Assembly: GCA_003116995.1 (NCBI GenBank) | Contig: BDSL01000104.1 | Location: 124,001-188,000 of the forward strand | DNA length: 64,000 bases | DNA from: Yamagishiella unicocca | Taxonomy: Eukaryota > Chlorophyta > Chlorophyceae > Chlamydomonadales > Volvocaceae | Direction: 5' to 3' | Part shown: piece after piece, positions 45,111 to 59,234 of the stretch | How positions within the stretch are numbered: the first letter of the stretch is position 1 | How the letters are laid out: each line of letters starts with the position of its first letter | Notes under the pieces: generated by a model | What the model saw: the letters and a program-made list of their open reading frames with translations, nothing else | Databases searched by the model: none | What the model was told of the DNA's origin: nothing | Made by a program: the position numbers and the translations under genes

Positions 45111-46655
45111 GAAACGATGCTACCCCACGACTAGGGAGTTGCGTGGAAACTCAGCCAGCGCTGCAGCGGGGTCGGAGACCGGCCCGGTCTCGGATCAATT
45201 AATACCGTTTTTATCCACACTGGCTCCTGGAAACGATGCAAACCCACGAAGAGGCAGCTGCACGCAAACCCAGCGCTGCGGGGTCGGAGACCGGCCCGGT
45301 CTGGGATCGATTGCTACCTTCTAATCAACACTGTCTCCCGGAAACGATGCAAACCCACGAAGAGGCAGCTGCACGCAAACCCAGCGCTGCGGGGTCGGAG
45401 ACCGGCCCGGTCTCGGATCGATTGCTACCGTTCTAATCAACACTGTCTCCCGGAAACGATGCAAACCCACGAAGAGGCAGCTGCACGCAAACCCAGCGCT
45501 GCGGGGTCGGAGACCGGCCCGGTCTCGGATCAATTAATACCGTTTTTATCCACACTGGCTCCTGGAAACGATGCAAACCCACGAAGAGGCAGCTGCACGC
45601 AAACCCAGCGCTGCGGGGTCGGAGACCGGCCCGGTCTGGGATCGATTGCTACCGTTCTAATCAACACTGTCTCCCGGAAACGATGCAAACCCACGAAGAG
45701 GCAGCTGCACGCAAACCCAGCGCTGCGGGGTCGGAGACCGGCCCGGTCTGGGATCGATTGCTACCGTTCTAATCAACACTGTCTCCCGGAAACGATGCAA
45801 ACCCACGAAGAGGCAGCTGCACGCAAACCCAGAGCTGCGGGGTCGGAGACCGGCCCGGTCTCGGATCAATTAATACCGTTTTTATCCACACTGGCTCCTG
45901 GAAACGATGCAAACCCACGAAGAGGCAGCTGCACGCAAACCCAGCGCTGCGGGGTCGGAGACCGGCCCGGTCTGGGATCGATTGCTACCGTTCTAATCAA
46001 CACTGTCTCCCGGAAACGATGCAAACCCACGAAGAGGCAGCTGCACGCAAACCCAGCGCTGCGGGGTCGGAGACCGGCCCGGTCTGGGATCGATTGCTAC
46101 CGTTCTAATCAACACTGTCTCCCGGAAACGATGCAAACCCACGAAGAGGCAGCTGCACGCAAACCCAGAGCTGCGGGGTCGGAGACCGGCCCGGTCTCGG
46201 ATCAATTAATACCGTTTTTATCCACACTGGCTCCTGGAAACGATGCAAACCCACGAAGAGGCAGCTGCACGCAAACCCAGCGCTGCGGGGTCGGAGACCG
46301 GCCCGGTCTCGGATCAATTAATACCGTTTTTATCCACACTGGCTCCTGGAAACGATGCAAACCCACGAAGAGGCAGCTGCACGCAAACCCAGCGCTGCGG
46401 GGTCGGAGACCGGCCCGGTCTGGGATCGATTGCTACCGTTCTAATCAACACTGTCTCCCGGAAACGATGCAAACCCACGAAGAGGCAGCTGCACGCAAAC
46501 CCAGCGCTGCGGGGTCGGAGACCGGCCCGGTCTGGGATCGATTGCTACCGTTCTAATCAACACTGTCTCCCGGAAACGATGCAAACCCACGAAGAGGCAG
46601 CTGCACGCAAACCCAGCGCTAGCTGTGGGGTCGGAGACCGGCCCGGTCTGGGATC
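45111..46655 (+). repeat. 112-bp satellite array, about 14 units
   Basis: Tandem units with AACGATGCAAACCCACGAAG starting at about 45231 and then every 111-112 bp to 46574, with a diverged unit at each edge. Two unit types differ in the last ~40 bp: A (ATTAATACCGTTTTTATCC) and B (ATTGCTACCGTTCTAATC). The order is A B B A B B A B B A A B B. Each unit has the near-perfect dyad GAGACCGGCCCGGTCTC. Open frames through the array (for example 45459-46556) are a by-product of the 336-bp trimer being divisible by three. Confidence 0.95.
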
Positions 46656-46868
46656 AATTGCGTGGAAACCCAGCGCCAAACTACGCCATCCAGGGAGGCG
46701 TTGGGCAACCCTCCAGATGTTGCAAGGTATGCCAGTGACGAGCAAGGGCCACCAACCATCCACCCTTCTTAGGGTGCCGTAGGACTACGCATGACCATGG
46801 CACAATGGCTTCAGTAGAGAACCAAGGCCCGTCAGGATGGCTTACTGGACGCAATTGCATGACAGGCC

Positions 46869-47673
46869 CTAGCGGATCAGCACCAAGCACAGGCGGGGCC
46901 GTATGTCCCGCTCGTGACGGTGGGGATCCAAGTAATGGCCAAGCGTGGCGGCGCTCCGCAACTGCCCAAAAGCCAGCAAGGCGGGAACCCCTTCACCCGA
47001 CGCCTCCGAGGCCTGCAAGGCGCCCCGGCGGAAACTGTGGACGGTTTCCCCCTCATAGAGCCCCGCCCCCTGCAGGTGCAGGCGGACCCGGGCCGCCAGG
47101 CTCGCGCTGCGTAGCGCGGTCTCCTTGAAGCCCTGTTGATCCGGGGCCAGGGGCCGGAACAACAGGTCCCGGACGGTGCTCCCCGCCGGGGCGTCGGGCT
47201 GGCCACAGCACCACAGGTAGTAGGCCAGGTTCCGCGGAAGGCAGAACGCTGGCTCCGCCGGGTTGGGAACCAGCTCCACGAACGGGGCGCGCGCCAGCTT
47301 ATGAGCCTTGGTGCCTCGCTGTCGGAAACACAGGGAGGGGGCCAGAGAGGGACCCCACTCCCAGGGTGGCGGCAACGGGAAGCCCGGGTACGGCCGGCGG
47401 TGAGGTTGTGCAGGGTCTACGAAGTCCCCAAGCCCGAGTTTGCCCACGTCGTGCCCTCGCACCGCCGTTTGCCGCAGCAACAGCATGCACAGGTGATCCC
47501 TCAACAGCAGTAGCCGCTCCAGCGAGGGGGCGGCTGGCCTGCACCATTAAGCCCCACAGGTACGCCACGAGTGCGCGGTAGCTATTGAAAGTACGTGGAA
47601 GGTATAAGGCTGCACGCTGGTGGTCCGCGCTTGCGTCGGTACTTGACATATTCTGAAAAATACTAGTAAGCAT
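46869..47673 (-). pseudogene. tyrosine recombinase, frame-broken
   Basis: Integrase/recombinase of the tyrosine (phage-integrase fold) family. The C-terminal frame 46869-47504 holds the catalytic set: Arg in LLLRQTAVRGHDVGKLGL, His-x-x-Arg in VHSFRRGALQ, and the Tyr in SAATLGHYLDPHR. The N-terminal helical part lies in another frame, 47299-47673 (SSTDASADHQRAALYLPR, FNSYRALVAYLWGLMVQ). The two frames meet at a CCGCCCCCTCG run near 47530, where one extra C would explain the break; a short intron is the alternative. I cannot tell a real mutation from an assembly error. Similar enzymes occur in Crypton and DIRS-type elements; no reverse transcriptase was found nearby. Confidence 0.75.
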
Positions 47674-48767
47674 TCGCGTAACAGCGGTCTCTGCTGTAGC
47701 ACCTGGGCTTGCATCCCGTTGGGCTAATGCTTGTAGACAAACCTTGATGACTATGTCATGGACGGTGTGATCGTCACTTGGTAGGCCATTGACACGGACC
47801 TTCTCGAACCTTCGGCTTGGTTCCCCCCCGTCAGCTCCTGGCAGGACTTTTGCACATTGACATATTACTTAGTGGTCACGCTGGACGGACCGTGCTGTCA
47901 TTGGTGAGGGCACCCGTCTTCTACTTTGTTTTATGCTATTTCGGTAAATTAGGTTTTCAGCTTGGTAAGGCACTGCCTTATGCGGTCGGTTGGCTGCTCC
48001 GTGACATGCTCCGTTCTCTGCTGGGTTTGGAAGCTTCCGTTAGGTGCTGCCTTATGCGGTCGGTAATCGGGTCCGTACCGTGCTACGTTGGCCCGGTCCG
48101 TTCCTGGTCCGTTCATAACGAACTGTAAAACGTAGCAAGCGATCCTCTCCGTTCCCGGCTCGGTTTAGGTCCGTGTCATTCGGGGTTACTTCTAAATGCA
48201 ATGTACCGATAACCGAATAACTGATTCATTTATTGCGTCATGTAGTCCAAGGGCAACACCTCAAGCACTCTGGGAATGGGCTGGTCCGTTTCCTCTCTGT
48301 TTCAGGCTCGGTTTAGGTCCGTTTTCTCAGTCCGTTTTGGTAGTTTTTGCTATCTGTTATGCATTCCGTTTCCTGGTCCGTATGGGCCAAAAACCTAGCC
48401 CTGTTCGCCATTCTCCCGCTTGCCATTCTCCCATCGGCGGCCAACCTCGCTACGTCCGGTGTGCTTCAGCAGCGTCAGTTTCGCGGCTCAGTAGGGTACC
48501 CCCTGTTCCATAACATCTCACGTTCATTCGGTTTAAAGTTCCAGTTGAGCCGATTGTGGTCACTATGTCCCTCCTCAGCATCTTCGTACACATCACTCAT
48601 TGCTAGCTGAGGTGCCAACCCCGTGGAAGCAAGCAGCGGCACTGGTGATGCCGGTTTCCTCCCAGGGTATACCCCACGTTCTACCTGGGATAGAGGAAGT
48701 GGGGTCCATGCTCACCGCACGGTTGGGGTAGCGGTTGGGCGGGGGGGAGCCGCTGGCGCTGCGGGAT

Positions 48768-49505
48768 ATGACTGTTCGGGTTGGGACGGCTGTGCAACTG
48801 GTCGAGTTCGCGGACGCCCGGCGGGCCGCGCATGAGAAATTTGTGCGCGAAGCGCTTGGGGGTACCGGGCCAGTCCTGCCAGCGGTCCTGAATGCCTTGC
48901 AGCAAGTGTTCCGGCGGCTCTGGTCTGGCATGAAGTGGGAGCCGGCCTATAAGGAGGGATGGTGGCGGTTGGCTGTGGATGGGATCCCCCTCCTCGGGAA
49001 CTCTCATATGCGGACGGCAGCAGCAGCCCCCTGTGGGTGCGGTGTGCCGGCTGGAGAGTCTCCAGGGGCGGGTACCCCCCGCTTACACCACTTTTGGTTC
49101 TGCCCTGTGGCTCAAGCAGTGATTGCCCAACTCGAGACCCAGCGTGGTGCAGGGGTGACACGGGCACAAGTTTGGTTGGTGCAAGCACCTACCGGGGTAC
49201 AGTCCTGCGTCTGGGATGTAGTAGTCCTGGCGGCTATTACTGCCATGGAGGTGGGGCGCCGGTTTATGGCCGCGGCCTTGACAAGGGCGGGGGCTGGTGG
49301 TCCCCCTCTTACTCCGGGTAGTGGTCTTCTGGATCGTGCCGTTCGCCATGGGGTGGTGGAGTTTTGGGCCCTGCTGAGGGGCTTTGCTGCGCTGGGGCTT
49401 CCCCAGAAAGGCTGGGATGCAGTGGGGCCTCGGCATCCTTTCTTGCGGGTTGTCGCCAATCGCCTTGTGTGCGGGGGACCGGCTGAGGTACTGGTGGATT
49501 CCTGA
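48768..49505 (+). CDS. transposon-associated protein with Cys/His finger
   Basis: About 245 residues from ATG 48768; the frame opens after a stop at 48729, so the true 5' end may be a splice acceptor. It contains an AYKEGWWRLAVDGIPL block followed by PCGCG and, about 13 residues on, RLHHFWFCPVAQAV, a C-x-C ... H ... C arrangement like the terminal Cys/His finger of retroelement polyproteins. No polymerase or nuclease domain was recognised. It lies inside the candidate mobile element and is transcribed away from the recombinase, with about 1.1 kb between them. Confidence 0.5.
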   Translation: MTVRVGTAVQLVEFADARRAAHEKFVREALGGTGPVLPAVLNALQQVFRRLWSGMKWEPAYKEGWWRLAVDGIPLLGNSHMRTAAAAPCGCGVPAGESPGAGTPRLHHFWFCPVAQAVIAQLETQRGAGVTRAQVWLVQAPTGVQSCVWDVVVLAAITAMEVGRRFMAAALTRAGAGGPPLTPGSGLLDRAVRHGVVEFWALLRGFAALGLPQKGWDAVGPRHPFLRVVANRLVCGGPAEVLVDS

Positions 49506-49800
49506 TCGGCTCGGGTTGTCTTGGGGAGCGGGGTTTCCCGTGCTTCATACTTTCTGGCTATATAGGCGTGTTGAGCCCTGCTAGGGGTCCGTGCCTTATG
49601 GGATGAGAGGTGGCTGGTTCTGATGTTTGCATCGCTGCGGCGCTTCACTGGTTCGTCGGATGCTGGGATGTTAGGTTGGTTGGTGGCCAGTTCCTGATAG
49701 GGGAGCCTCTAGTGCAAATTCCCCCTGGGGTGCTGGCTGCTGCTCTGTATGCCTACGGCCTGTCAATTTGGTGTTCTGGTGGTTTGCCTTTGTTTCGGTG

Positions 49801-49905
49801 CATGTCGGTTTTTGTTTCCTCCGTCTTGTTCAGTGTCAGGCGGTGCGCCCGATGGTTCTACCTCTTGGTCTGGAACCCACTGTAACCGTTACAACTCAAC
49901 AACAT
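49801..49905 (+). repeat. ~105 bp interspersed repeat
   Basis: Second copy of the sequence in channel intron 28669-29172 (29046-29156), ending CTGTAACCGTTACAAC. Confidence 0.75.
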
Positions 49906-50347
49906 CACCCTCTGCAAAATCCTCTTCCGCGTCCTCATATACAGCCCAGTCTTCGGCCATTTCTTCTGAAGAGGGAGAATCTTCTTCAGCAGATGACAGC
50001 TGCTGGTAATCAGGGATATTGAAGTTTGGCGCTGTACTATCAACAGGGCTTCCACCATGGCCAGGGTCGCCAGTACCATTACGTGTTGGGGTCGGGGTGT
50101 AATCGTTGAACGGCTGTCTGGTGCACTGAGTTACGTCACCAGAACTACCGCCACATGCAGAGTTTCCCATGCGAGTAGGCGGGGTATCGGCGTTGAACGG
50201 AGTGGGGACAAATCGACGACGTATCGGTAAGCTGGCTCGAAGAGGTGAGTCGAAGGCGATGGCAGGTGCTGTGTGCTGCCTTGCGACATCTTGCAGGAGC
50301 TGGCTCGCATACCTAGGACGCATACCTAGGCGGGATGATAGGTACAC
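49889..50347 (-). CDS. hypothetical acidic protein frame
   Basis: A 152-codon frame with a basic, Pro/Thr-rich first half and a very acidic C-terminus (SSAEEDSPSSEEMAEDW). No known domain. Codon content is less GC-biased than random GC-rich frames, which hints it may be real. It could be an exon of a mobile-element gene. No start or splice evidence beyond the frame itself. Confidence 0.3.
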   Translation of the reverse strand: MYLSSRLGMRPRYASQLLQDVARQHTAPAIAFDSPLRASLPIRRRFVPTPFNADTPPTRMGNSACGGSSGDVTQCTRQPFNDYTPTPTRNGTGDPGHGGSPVDSTAPNFNIPDYQQLSSAEEDSPSSEEMAEDWAVYEDAEEDFAEGDVVEL

Positions 50348-50976
50348 GTGTTCGTGTCAAACCCTCGTTGTCAGGCTCGCTCTCTAGGGCGCGGATTCCA
50401 TCGTTCTGCATTTCACCATTATCCAAAACGAAGAGGACAAGGAGAGGTATGGCAATCGTTCGACACCACACGCACTGCTCGAGCCGAATGGCGGCCGCGA
50501 GTTGCGGTAAGCATTATGCACTCTGTCTGCTGTGCATTACATTAACCCTTTTAGGACGGCAGTATTCCCTTTCACCTAAGGCCTGTTGTAGAAAGGCGGC
50601 GCCCGGAACACTGCTACCGTACGCATTGTGTTGTACGGCGGCCGCGGCGAATTCACCTTCGCGCGTGTATGCCTCGGAAGCATCACACGGCGCTGATGCG
50701 TTTCGTCTCGGCTGTTGGGATCTCGACGTAAGTCGTTTTGCACGTCGGCCGCGTGAGCCACGCGTTGAGAGAACGTGCCGAGTGTGCCGCGGGGATATGG
50801 TAGAAGACGAGTTTCATGTTCTTATGGAGTGTCCCGTGTATGAGCCCCTCAGACGAGCTGTAGATTTTCCTACTGGACAGGATATGCAAGTGGTGATGAC
50901 TACGTGGGATCAGGTGAAACTAGGCAACCTTTTGGCTCAGATACAGAGGGCGCGGACAGAGTCATTAAGGGAATAA
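50335..50976 (+). CDS. retroelement-type zinc-knuckle tail, partial
   Basis: The C-terminal 75 residues are the informative part: RTCRVCRGDMVEDEFHVLM followed by ECPVYEPLRRAV, the C-x2-C ... E-D-E-x-H ... C-P-x-Y motif that ends many non-LTR (L1-like) reverse transcriptases. No polymerase motif precedes it in the window, so this is either a 5'-truncated retroelement relic or a domesticated tail carried by the large element. The N-terminal part of the frame has no recognised content. Confidence 0.55.
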   Translation: MIGTRVRVKPSLSGSLSRARIPSFCISPLSKTKRTRRGMAIVRHHTHCSSRMAAASCGKHYALCLLCITLTLLGRQYSLSPKACCRKAAPGTLLPYALCCTAAAANSPSRVYASEASHGADAFRLGCWDLDVSRFARRPREPRVERTCRVCRGDMVEDEFHVLMECPVYEPLRRAVDFPTGQDMQVVMTTWDQVKLGNLLAQIQRARTESLRE

Positions 50977-51279
50977 TCCCGATTTTCTAGTATTAGTTCT
51001 AGAAGTGCGCCCTTTGACGGACGTCCGTTATGGGGGGACGCATGCTACTGGCGCGAGCCAGTACGACATGTAATAAATCGTAATCCTAATTTACAATTCA
51101 CCAAACCATTCACTCGTAGACTTTCCCTAACAACGAACTACTAACTACACTAAGACAATGTCCTGAATTATATGCAATTTGTATACAGCAGCGGTTGCGG
51201 GCATAGATCACTTTTGAAATTTTGGCGGGGAAAAAATGTACCGGTCAGATAACGTTTCATCACACGAATAATTATCAGA

Positions 51280-52829
51280 TGGAGGAGAAGACGATAGGAG
51301 AGCGCGAAGTGCTGGTGCGGCGGGGACAAGTTACGATCAGCCACGTGAGCGAACATACGGAGCTGCTGGCCGAGGCCTCGACGGCCGAGGCGCAGGAGCT
51401 GACTGGCACAGAGGTCCTATCCATGCGCAAAATGGATACGCACCGCCTGAAGGTCGTATGGGGTCAGCGCCTACCTACAACGGAAAGAGTGACATCGAAA
51501 GTTTCCTTCAACTGCGGGGCGTGTCTGGCACTATCCTAAGCGCTCTAAGCGACCGCGCTAAGGCCGAGCTGGCATCGGTGTTAAGGACCAGTAGAGAGAC
51601 TTTCGAGACTCTGACATCTGCGCTGACAAGCGAGATCGAAGCGTCTGACAGCAATCCGCGGGAGGCAGGGCTGTCCCTGCTGAAGGAGTACCACGTTCCA
51701 CGAATGCAAGCAATCCAGTTACTGGATGCTATCGTCCCACCGAACAGCAGACGCGAGGCGAAGAGGAAGAAGGAAAGCAGTGTCGGGTAAGCATACAGTA
51801 ACTTAAGCAGTGAGTCTTTGCTTATGGAGTGCGGGTAGGTCCCCTATGCCGTCCCATCCCCCTTCCCCATTGGCGCAACGAATCATGAAGGCTTCATGTC
51901 TTACAGGCGACGAAATGGCGTCACTTGTCAACGAGGCAGTTGTGGAACAGCTGCAGCAGCCGCAGCCACCATGTGAGTAATGAAGGAGACCTCTACCCAA
52001 CATGATGACACGTGTCACATCTTTTATAGTTTTGAAAATGTAACGGTTGAAGTGAATGTGTTGCAAAAGGGGTCTCAGGTAATGTCCAACATGAGGACGT
52101 CGTAGGTGGCGGGATTACGGAGACCTCATCCATTCCCTACTATTAACCGGTGGGCTTTTAATTTTTCGCAGGTGGGCTCGTGCCGCCGGGCTACAATGCC
52201 GATGCCACGGCTGGACAATTCGGCGCTTATGGAAATCCAGACGACTATCCCGCAGACGATGATGATGCGGCACCTCTGTACGCACCGGAGTCGAGGACGT
52301 CGACGATGGTAAGATACCCTGCATGATAGGATGCATCATGAACAGTATTTGATATCACCATGTCCCTTATGTACACGACATTCAGGGGGGCGCCGCCAGC
52401 GCAGGCAGGTATGTCAAGTGGACTACGGGGCCCTTGCAGGCCTGAAAGTCCCCGCTAAAGGTGCGAATGTATTATGCATCCACGGCGTACTATTCCTTGC
52501 GAACTATACAACAAAATTTGCATTGTTACGGCAGGCGTTCCACTAGGCGGCAAAAAGGCAGCGGTGCCAAAGGCAGGAGGGAGCCAACTAGTTGCCGGTA
52601 AGAATCAAATTGTGGTATAAAACGGACACCCTTACATAAAAAAGGACACACATAACACTACTGTGTGTATTCAGGTTCTGCTCCGTCAAATGGCGTACTA
52701 CTTGCTGGTGGAGGCCGCAGTGGCAGCCATGGTGGACGTGGTGCTGGAGCAGCTCAGGGTGCCAATGCAGGTCGTCTGCCTGCTAGCCTTGTTGCTGCTA
52801 GGCGTCGGGCCGGTCATGGGCAGAGTTAG
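51280..52829 (+). CDS. multi-exon gene of the mobile element, unknown function
   Basis: Not recognised. An ATG-started frame (MEEKTIGEREVLVRRGQVT, from 51280) is followed in a shifted frame by SAPTYNGKSDIESFLQLRG, SALSDRAKAELASVLRTSRE and a basic RREAKRKKES end at about 51789. Clear GT/AG signals then give small exons: about 51907-51970 (GDEMASLVNEAVVEQLQQPQ), about 52173-52308 (GLVPPGYNADATAGQFGAYG, DDYPADDDDAAPLY), a tiny one near 52386, about 52537-52608 (GVPLGGKKAAVPKAGGSQ) and about 52676-52829 (GGGRSGSHGGRGAG). The shift near 51450 could be an unrecognised intron or programmed frameshifting. A helical, basic then Gly-rich layout recalls capsid or nucleic-acid-binding proteins, but this is inference. 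Confidence 0.45.
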
Positions 52830-52845
52830 ACCGAGCCGGTGAAGT

Positions 52846-53215
52846 GCAGCGAGAGGTATACCGGGCCGGTCGAGGGCCGCGAGACCGGGCCAGTTATGGG
52901 CAGAGTTAGGCCGGGCCGGTGAAGTGCAGCGAGAGGTAGACCGGGCCGGTCGAGGCCCGCGAGACCGGGCCGGTTATGGGCAGATAGAGTTAGACTGGGC
53001 CGGTGAAGTGCAGCGAGAGGTAGACCGGGCCGGTCGAGGGCCGCGAGACCGGGCCGGTTATGGGCAGATAGAGTTAGACCGGGCCGGTGAAGTGCAGCGA
53101 GAGGTAGACCGGGCCGGTCGAGGCCCGCGAGACCGGGCCGGTTATGGGCAGATAGAGTTAGACCAAGCCGGTGAAGTGCAGCGAGAGGTAGACCGGGCCG
53201 GTCGAGATAGACCGG
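52846..53215 (+). repeat. ~84-bp satellite array, about 5 units
   Basis: Units containing GACCGGGCCGGTCGAGG start near 52859, 52939, 53021, 53107 and 53191 (period 80-86), alternating with GTGAAGTGCAGCGAGAGGTA and TTATGGGCAGATAGAGTTAG. The GACCGGGCCGGTC dyad is the reverse complement of the one in the left array. Confidence 0.9.
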
Positions 53216-53383
53216 TGTACCCGCCAAGGGCTGCGATAGACCGGTCCGGTCTACCGCAGTGTTAGATGACGACAGGCCACCGTGTAACCGTGTAACGAAT
53301 GAAATCTCTGATAATGGCATCCGCCTCAATGCGTCATAACACCATTCATAATAGTGCTCGTAAGGGTCTTACGAGTCGTAAGT

Positions 53384-53535
53384 CGTAACTGTTTACGAGG
53401 CTTTTAGTTCTTTATAAGACGTTAGGTACGTTAACTACTTATACCGTCTTAAGCAGGGTTTAAAATCCTAAGTTCGTAACTGTTTACGAGGCTTTTAGTT
53501 CTTTATAAGACGTTAGGTACGTTAACTACTTAAAC
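53384..53535 (+). repeat. 91-bp direct duplication in the right subterminal zone
   Basis: CGTAACTGTTTACGAGGCTT through TTAGGTACGTTAACTACTTA occurs twice (from 53384 and 53475). It is part of the TTACGAG-rich zone just inside the right inverted repeat. Confidence 0.85.
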
Positions 53536-53585
53536 AGTCGTTGGAGTCGTAACACCCTCGTAACGTCGTTACGACTCCTAGGAGC

Positions 53586-53614
53586 CCTTTACGACGATTT
53601 GGCTGCCATAGGGA
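53586..53614 (-). repeat. right terminal inverted repeat
   Basis: 29 bp, reverse complement of 44629-44657. Confidence 0.85.
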
Positions 53615-54104
53615 CTTGGTTTCGGGCCGATAAAAACAGGCCTAATGATGTCAGTTATTTAATTATCAGTGTAATTAATTATTCCGCAGTGTTGCAGCTT
53701 CATACGCGTTCACAACCGCCTGAGGCATCGTATCGATTTTGGCGTTCGGCCCCCAAAAGTGTAACCTCGCTTATATCGTCATATGTGCAGCTCAACCCGA
53801 CGAATAAAAACCCTTATAAAGAGATAAATGCTTCCAGGATTCAGGCACTGTAAAGCGCGCGCGGCGACAGCTTTGCGGACGGGGGCAAGGACCGTGTGTG
53901 CGCGTGATCGCAGCCCGCACCTGAAGTCGGGCCCTCTACACACCGGTCAGGCACAGGTTCAGGTTCAGATTCAGGCTCTCACTGCAGAAACCTGAGCCTT
54001 GAAACACAATCACAACCTCTTTAAATAGAAGTCACACAGTAAGCAGAGGACCTGGATCCGGCTTTCGAGCCACCGCCATGGTACGGCTATGAAGGCTGGG
54101 CGGC

Positions 54105-54110
54105 TATAAA
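54105..54110 (+). promoter_or_regulatory. TATA box of katG copy 1
   Basis: TATAAA in GGCGGCTATAAAGGTTCAAA. Expected initiation is about 30 nt downstream. The in-frame ATG at 54148 would leave almost no 5' UTR; the ATG at 54211 leaves about 75 nt. Confidence 0.5.
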
Positions 54111-54210
54111 GGTTCAAAGGGCCACACCTTTCTTTCGGGACTTTGTAATGCAGACAGACGGTCGTGTCGTATTTTCACGCGACGGCTCGCTTCGCCTCTC
54201 CGTTAGAACC

Positions 54211-59234
<5,024 letters not shown>

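Larger units (their letters stand above)
44629..53614. mobile_element. candidate 9.0 kb terminal-inverted-repeat element with tyrosine recombinase
   Basis: Bounded by perfect 29-bp inverted repeats at 44629-44657 and 53586-53614, both starting TCCCTATGGCAGCCAAATCG when read inward. Inside each end is a zone rich in TTACGAG/CGTAA motifs (44650-44830 and 53350-53580), then a satellite array (45111-46655 and 52846-53215) that shares a GACCGG-S-CCGGTC dyad. Internal genes are a tyrosine recombinase (minus), two Cys/His-finger frames (plus) and a multi-exon Gly-rich gene (plus). No clear target-site duplication was found: left flank AAAAC, right flank CTTGG. No DDE transposase or reverse-transcriptase core was recognised. 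It may be one element or a nest of several. Confidence 0.6.

Noticed and set aside
45459..46556. 365-codon open frame as a repeat protein gene
   Set aside because: It is generated by the 112-bp satellite; the frame is open because three units equal 336 bp. No start context, no known fold.
45111..46655. CRISPR-like array
   Set aside because: Units are contiguous with no unique spacers, and the host is a eukaryote. It is a satellite.
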